Source: Ktedonobacteria bacterium (GTDB lineage: Bacteria > Chloroflexota > Ktedonobacteria > Ktedonobacterales > JACDGC01). From it: DNA of 64,000 bases. The stretch's first letter is position 1. Every line of letters starts with the position of its first letter. This document shows, piece after piece, positions 7,848-16,122 of the stretch. Where the stretch lies: NCBI GenBank assembly GCA_027459705.1, contig DAIDHM010000057.1, positions 1 through 64,000 on the forward strand, written 5' to 3'. The position numbers were made by a program, and so were the translations under genes. The notes beneath the pieces are model-generated. The model was given only the letters and a program-made list of their open reading frames with translations. It was not told where the DNA came from and did not search any database.

Positions 7848-9827
7848 ATGCAAATCTATATCGCCCATATGTTTGTCGATCAGCCATTTTGCGATGTTCT
7901 GGTTGAAGCGTTGCGCGCCGCGGATGTTCCGGTCTGGTATGACACATACACCGATGAACCCCTGAAAACCAGTACAACAGCTGAAGAAGCGATTTATGCC
8001 TCCGCGATCATGCTCCTTCCAATCAGTCAATCCGCACTCTCATCCAGCAGATTACAAAATGAAGCCCGAATATTCGCGGATTATCACTATGGTGACCCTT
8101 CACGCCGCATCATACCTGTCGTACTGACGCCCGCGGCGCGCTCTGGCCTCTGGCCGTTTCTTGCAAATTCCTGGGTAATACCTGCTCAGCAATCGGGGTC
8201 CACCTTACCAGAGGATCTCGTACGAGAAGTCTTCGCAGAACTTCATATGACTTTACCCGAAGGCCTTTCATTTACCGCTACCACCGCGATGTCCGTCATG
8301 CGAGTGAGCGGGCAGCCAACGATAAGAACTGGATCGCCCGGTTCCCCTATCGTTGAAAGCGTGGCATTGGACGATGAGACTGTCGTTTCATTGCCCAGTG
8401 TCGCCTCTCAACCGCCACCTCCTCCCACACGTCACCAGTCGAATGTCGCGTTGCTGTTGGGGGTCGGTCTACTGCTGGCTATGGCGGCGCTGGGAGTGCT
8501 CTTTATCACGACAAAATCGCTGGGTATCGGAGGAACGTCAAGTATTGCGCGCCTGGCGACTCCAACCTCCATCATCAATACCGCCCCAACCATCGTCGGC
8601 GGGGTTCCTCCAACCGGCACCATCGAGGTAGCCACTGCCACGGCCGCGAGTCAGTTACCCGTTCCATCACCCACGCCGTTGCCTATTAAACAGGAGGTAG
8701 CGACAGCCGTCCCCACGGTAACCATCGCGCCAACAGTACCAGCCACTGCGATCCCGACGCCTGGTGTACCCACACAAGTACCGACTCCAGTGCCGCCGAC
8801 GCCTTCGCCAACACCCACTACATTCGCCACGCCGCTCTGGACCACCATGACCGCATCATCGATCGAGTCCTCTCCGGCGATTGCCAACGGAGTGCTGGTG
8901 GTCGGCTCAGATGATACCTACATTTATGGCATCAGTGAACAAACCGGCGTGATTCTATGGAAAGTGAAAACGGGTGGAGCTGTCCGCTCGCCAGTGACCA
9001 TTGCGAATGGGATCGCCTACGTGGGATCTGACGATACGATGTTGTATGCCATTCAAGTCAGTAATGGGCGTGTGATCTGGCGCTTCCGCACCTATAGTTC
9101 AATCCGCGCTGGCGCTACTGTTGCGAATGGGAACGTGTATGTCGGATCGGATGATTCGTTCTTCTATGCGCTCGACGCTGCGACTGGTCGCTATCTCTGG
9201 CGTTTCAAGAGCGGTAGTTCGATTAATTCAACACCATTGTTCACACTGCAGTCGGCCCTGCCTGGCAGCGACCAGGAGAGTATGTCCGTGGTCATCTTTG
9301 GCTCAAATGATACAAATCTCTATGCCCTTAACGCATCAAATGGGCGGATGCTCTGGCGTTATCAGACCGGGAGTTCTGTCGAGTCATCCCCGACATTGAA
9401 TGGCTCTCTGGTACTCGTTGGGTCTGACGATGCCCATGTTTATGCCATCCAATTGGCGACAGGAAAAATGGCCTGGCAGGCCACTGCTGGTGGCTCGGTC
9501 CACTCCAGTCCCCAGATCGCCGATGGCGTCGTCATCTATGGGGCATTCGATGGGTATATCTACGGGGTGGCATTAAATAACGGCACCATTCTCTGGCATC
9601 ACCAAACTGCTAATCTCATCTTTGGATCGCCCCTCATTGTGAATCATACCGCCTATGTTGGCTCCACCGATTCGAATATGTACTCGATCCAAACAGGAAG
9701 TGGTGCATTGCAAGGCTCGACTTCGTTCAGCGGCTACTTGCTGGCAACGCCAGCTTACGACAATGGGGTGCTGTTTGTCGCGGCGTCCGATGGTTCCGTG
9801 AAGGCTGTACCCGTAACGACCCCCTGA
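7848..9827 (+). CDS. TIR domain-transmembrane-PQQ beta-propeller protein
   Basis: A 659-residue fusion. Residues 1-~135 look like a TIR domain: MQIYIAH start, ALRAADVPVWYDTY, a conserved NEAR helix with Glu72, and RRIIPVVL. A proline-rich linker leads to one membrane helix at ~199-221 (NVALLLGVGLLLAMAALGVLF), then a Pro/Thr-rich stalk. Residues ~325-659 are tandem PQQ/BamB-type blades with repeated G-S-D-D-x-x-x-Y-A and GRxLWRF signatures, seven to eight copies. Topology should put the TIR inside and the propeller outside. TIR domains act as scaffolds or NAD+ hydrolases; Glu72 is the candidate catalytic residue. Start: ATG at 7848 with GAGGAG, rather than the upstream ATG at 7782. It stands alone. 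Confidence 0.8.
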   Translation: MQIYIAHMFVDQPFCDVLVEALRAADVPVWYDTYTDEPLKTSTTAEEAIYASAIMLLPISQSALSSSRLQNEARIFADYHYGDPSRRIIPVVLTPAARSGLWPFLANSWVIPAQQSGSTLPEDLVREVFAELHMTLPEGLSFTATTAMSVMRVSGQPTIRTGSPGSPIVESVALDDETVVSLPSVASQPPPPPTRHQSNVALLLGVGLLLAMAALGVLFITTKSLGIGGTSSIARLATPTSIINTAPTIVGGVPPTGTIEVATATAASQLPVPSPTPLPIKQEVATAVPTVTIAPTVPATAIPTPGVPTQVPTPVPPTPSPTPTTFATPLWTTMTASSIESSPAIANGVLVVGSDDTYIYGISEQTGVILWKVKTGGAVRSPVTIANGIAYVGSDDTMLYAIQVSNGRVIWRFRTYSSIRAGATVANGNVYVGSDDSFFYALDAATGRYLWRFKSGSSINSTPLFTLQSALPGSDQESMSVVIFGSNDTNLYALNASNGRMLWRYQTGSSVESSPTLNGSLVLVGSDDAHVYAIQLATGKMAWQATAGGSVHSSPQIADGVVIYGAFDGYIYGVALNNGTILWHHQTANLIFGSPLIVNHTAYVGSTDSNMYSIQTGSGALQGSTSFSGYLLATPAYDNGVLFVAASDGSVKAVPVTTP

Positions 9828-9911
9828 AAGAGAGATGTTTGATCTGATTGTCCCTCACGTGCTGAATCCGTCAGCGTTTGCGATGGCAGATATCTCAGTC
9901 TGATCAATCAG

Positions 9912-9945
9912 CCCTCCACAATCCCGCGACTGGAATTGTAGAGGG
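9912..9945 (-). terminator. Hairpin between convergent genes
   Basis: An 11-base stem (9912-9922 with 9935-9945) with one mispair that becomes a G-U pair in minus-strand RNA. It lies 40 bases past the acpP stop. There is no T tract, so this is only a probable terminator. Confidence 0.4.
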
Positions 9946-9986
9946 CGGAGATGAACAGAGAAAAGCGTCAGATCGCTAATTGGTGA

Positions 9987-10229
9987 TTACTTGGCGTGTT
10001 CGTTGATGTACGTGAGCGCATCATTCACAGTCTTGATGTTGCGCGCATCTTCATCCGAGATCTTAATATTGAATTTTTCCTCGAGCGCCATGACGAGTTC
10101 AACAGTATCGAGCGAGTCTGCGTGGAGATCTTCCGCAAAGGAAGCCTCTGGCTTCACTTCACTCTCATCGACATCGAGCTGTTCAACGATCACGCTCTTC
10201 AGGTCTTCCCAGTGGTTTTCAGTCGACAT
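9987..10229 (-). CDS. acpP: Acyl carrier protein
   Basis: An 80-residue acidic acyl carrier protein. The DSL motif ([18 protein letters not shown]) provides Ser39 for the 4'-phosphopantetheine arm that carries growing fatty acyl chains. The ATG at 10229 has AGGA eight bases upstream and lies inside the last codons of nusB (11-base overlap), so translation is probably coupled. It is last in the fabG-asp23-nusB-acpP cluster. Confidence 0.96.
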   Translation of the reverse strand: MSTENHWEDLKSVIVEQLDVDESEVKPEASFAEDLHADSLDTVELVMALEEKFNIKISDEDARNIKTVNDALTYINEHAK

Positions 10230-10707
10230 TATGCTGGTCCTCACTTTCGGATTCGAGTTGTTGGGTTGGCGAGTGTCCGGTCCGCGATTCTTCGATCTTC
10301 GTAAAGATCGCGCCGAGAACCCCATTGACGAATCGCGCGGAGTTCTCCCCGCCATACGTCTTCGCGAGTTCTACGGCCTCGTTGATTACAGCTCTCGCTG
10401 GTACGCCATTATCGAACAATATCTCAGATATTGCAAGCCTTAATATGGCTTTTTCGATGCGCGCCATCTCAGCGAGTGGTCTTTCGGCCGCTGTCGCGGC
10501 CAACATCCCATCGATCTGCGCTACATGCGTAACGACAAGCTGCACAAGATCATGAGCAAATTGCGCGACACGCGGGGAGGAATGGCGATCCACCAGGTGG
10601 ATGTCAAGGGCGACAAAGGGGTCGTGGTCCGTGACATCCCACTCGTAGATTGCTTCCATAGCCACTTCGCGTGCCTGGTGGCGAGGGGAGATTCCCTTAA
10701 TGGTCAT
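10219..10707 (-). CDS. nusB: Transcription antitermination factor NusB
   Basis: A 162-residue, all-helical NusB. Typical features are the [16 protein letters not shown] start, the [18 protein letters not shown] core and the closing [30 protein letters not shown] motif. NusB binds boxA RNA with NusE/S10 and promotes rRNA antitermination. The acidic C-terminal extension overlaps acpP by 11 bases, and the ATG overlaps the stop of the upstream Asp23-like gene (ATGA). This makes a tightly packed operon of lipid synthesis and RNA-synthesis genes. Confidence 0.95.
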   Translation of the reverse strand: MTIKGISPRHQAREVAMEAIYEWDVTDHDPFVALDIHLVDRHSSPRVAQFAHDLVQLVVTHVAQIDGMLAATAAERPLAEMARIEKAILRLAISEILFDNGVPARAVINEAVELAKTYGGENSARFVNGVLGAIFTKIEESRTGHSPTQQLESESEDQHNVD

Positions 10708-11099
10708 GCGATGTCCTGAATATAAACATTGACTTCATCGACAACCATGCCGCCTACTTGTTCACCCAAAGCCTGAATTACCGTGTCCTGCACGGCACGT
10801 CCCACTCGCGGAAGGTTGCTGCCTGGATGCAGGATCAAGTACAGATCAATTGAAATATGGCTGTCGCGCACGAGCACCGCCAGCCCTTGTTGAGGTTCTT
10901 TCATTTGCCAGAGTCGAGGCCAGGGACTCCAAACGGGGGCGAACCGCTCGACACCTGGAACACTGAGAGCGGCCAATTCAATGATATGTGCCAGCACATG
11001 TTTGGTAATCCGCACTGTGCCTAACGATTGCTCATCCGTCATCGCCGATGGGGAGGGAGCATTCGTGAGAATCTGACCTTGCGAAGATCTCGTGACCAT
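10704..11099 (-). CDS. Asp23/Gls24 family envelope stress protein
   Basis: A 131-residue Asp23/Gls24 (DUF322) protein. The family core is visible as GTVRITKHVLAHIIELAALSVPGV and VQDTVIQALGEQVGGMVVDEVNVYI. These small proteins associate with the membrane and with stress in Gram-positive bacteria, and are often found beside nusB. I use the ATG at 11099 (GGGAG eight bases upstream) rather than the TTG five codons earlier. Overlap with nusB is four bases, and fabG ends 17 bases upstream. Confidence 0.9.
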   Translation of the reverse strand: MVTRSSQGQILTNAPSPSAMTDEQSLGTVRITKHVLAHIIELAALSVPGVERFAPVWSPWPRLWQMKEPQQGLAVLVRDSHISIDLYLILHPGSNLPRVGRAVQDTVIQALGEQVGGMVVDEVNVYIQDIA

Positions 11100-11116
11100 T
11101 GCCCTCACTCCCAAGC

Positions 11117-11869
11117 TTACGCCAGTCCACCATCCACGACAATGACCTGGCCAGTGATATACGACGCGCCGGGCGAGGCCAAAAAGACCACTGCGGCGGC
11201 GACTTCTTCGGGCTGACCGAAACGTTTGGCGGGGATGCGCTTTAACCCCTCCGCTTTGAGGTCCGCCGGAAGCTGTGCGGTCATATCGGTTTCAATGAAT
11301 CCTGGGGCGACAGAATTGACCGTAATATTTCGGGACGCGACCTCGCGGGCCGTGCTCTTCGAGAACGCGATCAGTCCGGCCTTTGCAGCCGCATAGTTTG
11401 CTTGACCGGGATTAGGATTGATCCCCGCGATCGAGGCAATCGTGATGATCCGTCCCCAGCGCGCGCGGATCATCTGGCGGATGACCGCTTTGGTGCACAG
11501 AAAGGTCGATTTCAGATTGGTCTGGATCACCGCGTCCCAATCAGATTCCGCCATCGTCATGAGCAAGGTGTCGCGGGTAATGCCCGCATTATTCACCAGG
11601 ATATTAATCGGACCAAAAGTTTCCGTCGCCTGTGCTACCAGATGCTCGACTTCGGTGGATTGACTGACGTCCGCTCGCACAGCCAGTGCCTCACCGCCGT
11701 TGGCCCGAACTTCTTCGACCACCGCCTGTGCTGGACCATCACTCTCGCGATAATTGACGACAACTCGCGCTCCCGCCGCCCCCAGCGCCAATGCTATCGC
11801 TCGCCCGATGCCGCGTCCCGCACCAGTTACTAAGGCGACTTTTCCGGCGAGCGTCGCAGATTCCGCCAC
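11117..11869 (-). CDS. fabG: 3-oxoacyl-ACP reductase FabG
   Basis: A 250-residue short-chain dehydrogenase. The NADP-binding [10 protein letters not shown] motif, NNAG, and the catalytic Ser-Tyr-Lys triad (IASIAG, then YAAAKAG) are all present, as is the PGFIETDMT loop typical of FabG. It reduces 3-oxoacyl-ACP in fatty-acid elongation. The position just upstream of asp23, nusB and acpP supports FabG over a generic reductase. It starts at a GTG with a strong GGGAGGT site six bases upstream. Confidence 0.94.
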   Translation of the reverse strand: MAESATLAGKVALVTGAGRGIGRAIALALGAAGARVVVNYRESDGPAQAVVEEVRANGGEALAVRADVSQSTEVEHLVAQATETFGPINILVNNAGITRDTLLMTMAESDWDAVIQTNLKSTFLCTKAVIRQMIRARWGRIITIASIAGINPNPGQANYAAAKAGLIAFSKSTAREVASRNITVNSVAPGFIETDMTAQLPADLKAEGLKRIPAKRFGQPEEVAAAVVFLASPGASYITGQVIVVDGGLA

Positions 11870-11890
11870 AATTGACCTCCCGCAACGTTT

Positions 11891-11949
11891 CTCTCCGGAT
11901 TATGCCACGCGTAGATGTGAAACGCAACGGGGTGGCATAATCCGGAGAG
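11891..11949. terminator. Long inverted repeat upstream of fabG
   Basis: Perfect 18-base arms (11891-11908, 11932-11949) enclose a 23-base loop that can extend the stem (GCGT/ACGC). It lies 22 bases before the fabG start and 53 bases after the stop of the kinase gene, both on minus. It may terminate the kinase transcript or act as an operator or leader structure for the fabG operon. It has no U tract. Confidence 0.55.
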
Positions 11950-12002
11950 AATGCGAGCGCAATTGGCACTACCTGGCGCTTTGTCGACCTCTCGATGGCT
12001 GT

Positions 12003-13217
12003 TTATGCTCCATCTGGTCCTTCTGCGTGGTCGGAATCTGCGGTCAATTCTTCCTGGTGTAAGGGCAGGGCGAGATGAATCGCTGTCCCCAGACCATTGC
12101 CGCTCCGCACAGCGAGTTGGCCATGGTGCGCGCGCACAAACGCCGCGACAATCGCCAGGCCCAGCCCCAGCCCAGAGGCATTGCGAGTGGATGTGCTGTC
12201 GATCTGATAAAAAGGCTCAAAGACCTGGCGATGATGCTCCGGCGCAATGCCGATGCCCGTATCTTTGATAGTGATCAGGAGCCAGCGCTCGGTGCTCGCA
12301 TCCGGAATCAAGCCAGCTGGCAATTCTTCAGGAACGAATCCGTTGGCGTTGACAGTGCCCACCGCTACCGGTTCATAGATATGGATATCGACGGTGATGG
12401 TACCACCTCGCGGTGTGAATTTGATCGCGTTATCGATCAAATGGGTCAAAGCGCGGCGATACTGTCCTTCATCCAGCGAGATGAAAGTAAGACTTGGTTC
12501 GATACGCGCAACCAGGTGCAAGCCAAATTCGTGGACACGGGGGCGCATCTCTTCCACCAATACCTGGGTTACCTGGCGGATGTTGCTCGATCGCAATCGC
12601 CGCGTTGGATTTGTCAGGAAGAGCAGGTCATCGATCACGCTGGTCAGCATATTGGCACTGCCGCGGATGCTCTGAATGAGTTGCGCTCGGCGATCCGCGC
12701 TGATCTGGTGGTTTTCGGCCAGGATCTGCGATGCCATGTTGATCACCGTCAGTGGCGCAATCAGCTCATGATTGATGATGGACATAAACTCTTCTTGACG
12801 TTGCGAGAATTCAGCTTTGCCGCGGCTCAGTTCATCCTGTTTACGGAGGATGGCGCGGAGGCGTGCTTGAAACTCTGGCATGGCAAAGGGCTTGATCAGA
12901 TAGTCCTGTGCTCCTGCGTCCAGTCCTGCCACGCGGTCATCCACTTCAACGTGACCGGTGAGAAACAAGACGGGAATATCCGCAGTCCGTCGATCTTGTT
13001 TGATGGCTCGACAGAGATCGACACCACTCATATCCGGCAAGCCGACATCCAGAACGATGATAGCGGGCTTGGCGGATACGGAGAGTCGGAGCGCTTCCTG
13101 GCCGGACTCTACTATCAACGCGCGATAACCTTGTTGCTCGAGGCCGTGTCGTAGAAAATAAATGAGGTTTTCATCATCTTCGGCGACCAGCACGACCTGA
13201 GACTCTTGCAGTTCCAT
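12003..13217 (-). CDS. Receiver-histidine kinase hybrid
   Basis: A 404-residue soluble protein. Residues ~7-122 form a CheY-like receiver (VVLVAEDDEN, phospho-Asp in IIVLDVGLPDMSG, LTGH, YLIKPF). A HisKA domain follows with the phospho-acceptor His in NHELIAPL, where Ile-Ala replace the common Arg-x. The HATPase domain has N box LIDNAIKF, G1 DTGIGI and G2 GLGLGLAI. With no membrane segment or sensor domain, its input is probably another kinase acting on the receiver. Start: ATG at 13217 with GAAGGGA upstream; the frame is open 42 more codons. The next gene upstream on the strand encodes a secretion-type ATPase. Confidence 0.85.
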   Translation of the reverse strand: MELQESQVVLVAEDDENLIYFLRHGLEQQGYRALIVESGQEALRLSVSAKPAIIVLDVGLPDMSGVDLCRAIKQDRRTADIPVLFLTGHVEVDDRVAGLDAGAQDYLIKPFAMPEFQARLRAILRKQDELSRGKAEFSQRQEEFMSIINHELIAPLTVINMASQILAENHQISADRRAQLIQSIRGSANMLTSVIDDLLFLTNPTRRLRSSNIRQVTQVLVEEMRPRVHEFGLHLVARIEPSLTFISLDEGQYRRALTHLIDNAIKFTPRGGTITVDIHIYEPVAVGTVNANGFVPEELPAGLIPDASTERWLLITIKDTGIGIAPEHHRQVFEPFYQIDSTSTRNASGLGLGLAIVAAFVRAHHGQLAVRSGNGLGTAIHLALPLHQEELTADSDHAEGPDGA

Positions 13218-13343
13218 GGAATTCCCTTCCCCCTGGGCCGCGTCCAACTGCGCCCCCAATTGTTGGCGAGAGTACATTGGCTCGCCTAGCGCGCTGTCAC
13301 CACGGTACCCTGTCAATAGTATACAGGAACTTCCAATAGACAT

Positions 13344-14210
13344 TTAGGCGAGTTGTTCCGCCAGTCGAAGGTCTTGCACCGCCTGCATCGTTGTCTCCAG
13401 GTCGGCCCCGAGGGTAGCCAGCTCTTGGAGGCAGGCAGTACGACGTTCAATGGCGGCAACGCATTGGTCGACAGGAACGCCGACCCACAGGGCTATGGCG
13501 GTCAGTGTTTCGTCCGGGCAAGTGGAGAACGTGTCATTATTTCTCTTCCAGCTCGAAATGGGGAGGAACTGGATATGCTGGCGCACCTCAGCTGGCGCCG
13601 CACCACTATGTTCATCAGCATCTGGCGCGAGAGGTGCTAAGAAATGCGTCGTTAACCAACGTCGCCGCTGTGGCCAGGATCTGCCCGTGAGACCTATATT
13701 GACGATCACCTGGATGCGCTGGATATCAGCTAGTGGCAAACGCACATCATCCGTCAATATATTGAAGACATCACGCAAGGTATCGGCATGACACGTCGTA
13801 GCGACACTGTAACCCTGCGCGGGGAGCTTCAAGAATCGACTGGCCACGCGCCCCCACATGTAGATACGCAAGTGGTTGCTGACTTCATTGGCAAGTACGG
13901 TCGTCTCTTGGGGGAGAGTATCGCTGAGGAACCCAAAATCTTCGTACATCCCGACTGTATAAACGAGCCCGGTCCCTTCAGGATAGAACGGGAGCAGCGA
14001 GTTGAGGGTCGTTGTTTTACCAACTCCGGGGGTCGGATCCGTCGGACCCGCGACAATGACCGAAGCACGATGTTCGAGCAAGTACCAGAGAATCGCCGCC
14101 GTACCTGCGTCGACGCTCCCCATCGCGACGATCTCTGACAGGGAGAGTTGTTGATCTGATTCATAGTGCATCATGTGCCGATGGTACGGATTGGTAGCGT
14201 CGAAATACAT
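13344..14210 (-). CDS. P-loop ATPase, T2SS/T4P (GspE/PilT/CpaF)-like
   Basis: A 288-residue protein with an expanded Walker A, VAGPTDPTPGVGKTTTLNSL (Lys65). The GPT...GKTTTLNSLL pattern resembles secretion/pilus ATPases, with four residues inserted between GPT and GVGKT. A later ATTCHADTLRDVFN resembles their His box (T-x-H-A-x-T). The N-terminal domain of GspE/CpaF is absent, and no pilin or secretion genes are near. It may be a stand-alone motor-like ATPase or work with the adjacent signalling kinase. The ATG at 14210 has GGAGAG upstream. Confidence 0.65.
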   Translation of the reverse strand: MYFDATNPYHRHMMHYESDQQLSLSEIVAMGSVDAGTAAILWYLLEHRASVIVAGPTDPTPGVGKTTTLNSLLPFYPEGTGLVYTVGMYEDFGFLSDTLPQETTVLANEVSNHLRIYMWGRVASRFLKLPAQGYSVATTCHADTLRDVFNILTDDVRLPLADIQRIQVIVNIGLTGRSWPQRRRWLTTHFLAPLAPDADEHSGAAPAEVRQHIQFLPISSWKRNNDTFSTCPDETLTAIALWVGVPVDQCVAAIERRTACLQELATLGADLETTMQAVQDLRLAEQLA

Positions 14211-14265
14211 ACACTCTCTCCTTCGCTCTCTGGAACCTGGCATCGTAGCTAGGCAGTGACGCGAT

Positions 14266-15105
14266 TCAGGCTGGGGATGGCGCTGATTCGCCAACAGTCT
14301 CGCCGCCTTCGTGTGCGTCTACGGGCGCATCAACTGGTGGGACAGGCTTCAGCCAGGGTGGTGAGGGCGTCCAGCTGAGGGCAGCCACCGCTGGAGCATG
14401 CTCGCCTTCAAAGATCAACGTCGTGACAGACGCGTTTGGGATATGCATCCAATTGGCCCCCTCAATGGGCAATCCCAGATAGTGGATGATGATCAATTTT
14501 ATAACATCCGCATGGGCGACGATCATGATCGCGTTGCCCAGAGCTTCGTCGTGTCGCGCTGCCTCGGTCGCGGCAACCACTCGACTGAGCACCTGGTAGA
14601 ACCCTTCGACACCGGGCGGGGGCTGCGTCGGGTGACGTACGAACTGCTCCCAGGCAGGATCTTGCTTACGGATGTCGTCGATCAACTGCCCGGCCCAGGG
14701 TCCAACATCGGTATCCATCAAACGGGGATCGAAGATCTGGGTCACTACTCGTTCGCGCACGATCAACGCAGCGGTCTCGCGTGCGCGTTCCAGTGGACTG
14801 CAGACCACAGCGCTCAGCGGCAATTCCGACATAGCCTGCGCCAACTCTGTCGCCTGGCGACGTCCGACCTCGTTTAAAGTGACCCCGGGCAATTGCCCGG
14901 GTAGCCGATGCTCCACATTGAATTGCGTCTGCCCGTGCCGCACGAGATAGAGCGTCACGCGGCGTGGTGTCGGCTGTACTGGCGCTTCAGTCGTGTTGGT
15001 CGTGGCGTTGCTCATCACTCTCGCAATCCAGTCGCTATTTTTTCGCGGCAACCAGGTCCATGCCAGCAGGAATAAGAGGCGGAGCCATGTCCGCAACAGC
15101 ATCAT
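14266..15105 (-). CDS. Histidine phosphatase (phosphoglycerate mutase-like), membrane-anchored
   Basis: A 279-residue protein. The N-terminal hydrophobic stretch (LLRTWLRLLFLLAWTWL) could anchor it to the membrane. The histidine-phosphatase core follows with LYLVRHGQTQFN (phospho-His), GVTLNEVGRRQA, VCSPLERARETA and VAHADVIKL (second His). Substrate is unknown; relatives include cofactor-dependent mutases, CobC and broad phosphatases. The C-terminus is Pro/Ala-rich. The ATG at 15105 coincides with the predicted transcription start of a good promoter, so the mRNA may be leaderless. A second candidate start at the later MSNATTN would remove the anchor. Confidence 0.82.
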   Translation of the reverse strand: MMLLRTWLRLLFLLAWTWLPRKNSDWIARVMSNATTNTTEAPVQPTPRRVTLYLVRHGQTQFNVEHRLPGQLPGVTLNEVGRRQATELAQAMSELPLSAVVCSPLERARETAALIVRERVVTQIFDPRLMDTDVGPWAGQLIDDIRKQDPAWEQFVRHPTQPPPGVEGFYQVLSRVVAATEAARHDEALGNAIMIVAHADVIKLIIIHYLGLPIEGANWMHIPNASVTTLIFEGEHAPAVAALSWTPSPPWLKPVPPVDAPVDAHEGGETVGESAPSPA

Positions 15106-15111
15106 GCGACG

Positions 15112-15141
15112 ATTGTAGCAGAGCAAGACGCGGTGGTGCAA
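15112..15141 (-). promoter_or_regulatory. Promoter giving a probably leaderless mRNA
   Basis: On the minus strand: TTGCAC (15141-15136), 18-base spacer, TACAAT (15117-15112), with a TGC extension. The expected start of transcription, about 7 bases on, falls on the A of ATG at 15105. Confidence 0.65.
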
Positions 15142-15154
15142 GGTGAGCGATTTT

Positions 15155-16114
15155 TCAGCCGCTAGGCAAGGCGAATGCCCAGCGCAATAGCCGTGCAGCA
15201 TCGTCAAATCGCCCTTGATCGCTCGCGTCCGCCAGAATCACAACAATCAATTCACGACCCGCGTGTGAGGCATCGATCACGACACAGTAGCCTGCGGCGC
15301 CTGTCGTCCCAGTTTTTACGCCATCCACGCCCAATGCCTTCCCAGTTGAGAGCAATTCGTTCGTATTCTCCAGAGTAATGGCGGGGTGGGTCGTGGAGGC
15401 CGGAATCGTATATCTTGGGATAGCGACTATTTGACGAAAAATAGGCAATGAGAGCGCGAAAGTGGTCAGATGCGCCAGGTCTTCGGCAGTCGTATAGTGT
15501 CCACTCTGATCTAGCCCATGCACATTCTCATAATGGGTATGGGTTAATCCAAGCCAGGCAGCCATAGCGTTCATTTGACTGACGAAGGCAGCCTCGCTCC
15601 CAGCCACAGTAACGGCTATGAGAGATGCCGCATCGGCTCCCGATGGCAACAAGAGACCATAGAGCAACTGATGGAGTGTATAGACCTGACCAATCTGCAT
15701 CTGAGGGCAGCAGACAACACTGACATCGGGCGCGAAGTTCTCCGCTGCGGCGGTCACCGTCACTGGCTGATCAATTTTGCCGGATAAGATAGCTACGACC
15801 GCCGTCATAATCTTCGTCGTGCTCGCCATTGCGCGCTCCTGGTCACCATGCAGGCTGTATAGGGTAGCCCCTGTCTGGGGATCATAGACGAGCGCAGCTT
15901 GCGCCGCCACCTGAGGGGCCAGCGACAAAGTGATTCGTCCAAGTGGCGGTGCCAGTGGCAACTGAACGACCTGCGGTGGAGTGACTATGACAAACCGGGG
16001 GCGTTGAGCCGACGAACCACAGCCAGCGAGCAGGAAACATGATATCGCCAGGCAGCACGCGGCCATTCGGGCCAGAGATCGAGGCGCAGGTGAGATCTGA
16101 ATATGTTTGGTCAT
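15155..16114 (-). CDS. D-alanyl-D-alanine carboxypeptidase lipoprotein
   Basis: A 319-residue peptidase S11 family protein (penicillin-binding, DacA/DacF-like) that trims D-Ala from peptidoglycan stem peptides. Its signal peptide ends in a lipobox, LLAGC, with Cys32 the lipid-modified residue. The active-site motifs are STTK (Ser98, Lys101), SGA in LLPSGADAAS at the SxN position, and KTG in VDGVKTGTTG. The Ala at the third position of SxN is unusual. It lacks the C-terminal membrane helix of DacA; the lipid anchor replaces it. I prefer the ATG at 16114 to the upstream TTG. The methyltransferase gene ends nine bases upstream. Confidence 0.9.
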   Translation of the reverse strand: MTKHIQISPAPRSLARMAACCLAISCFLLAGCGSSAQRPRFVIVTPPQVVQLPLAPPLGRITLSLAPQVAAQAALVYDPQTGATLYSLHGDQERAMASTTKIMTAVVAILSGKIDQPVTVTAAAENFAPDVSVVCCPQMQIGQVYTLHQLLYGLLLPSGADAASLIAVTVAGSEAAFVSQMNAMAAWLGLTHTHYENVHGLDQSGHYTTAEDLAHLTTFALSLPIFRQIVAIPRYTIPASTTHPAITLENTNELLSTGKALGVDGVKTGTTGAAGYCVVIDASHAGRELIVVILADASDQGRFDDAARLLRWAFALPSG

Positions 16115-16122
16115 ATCTACAC

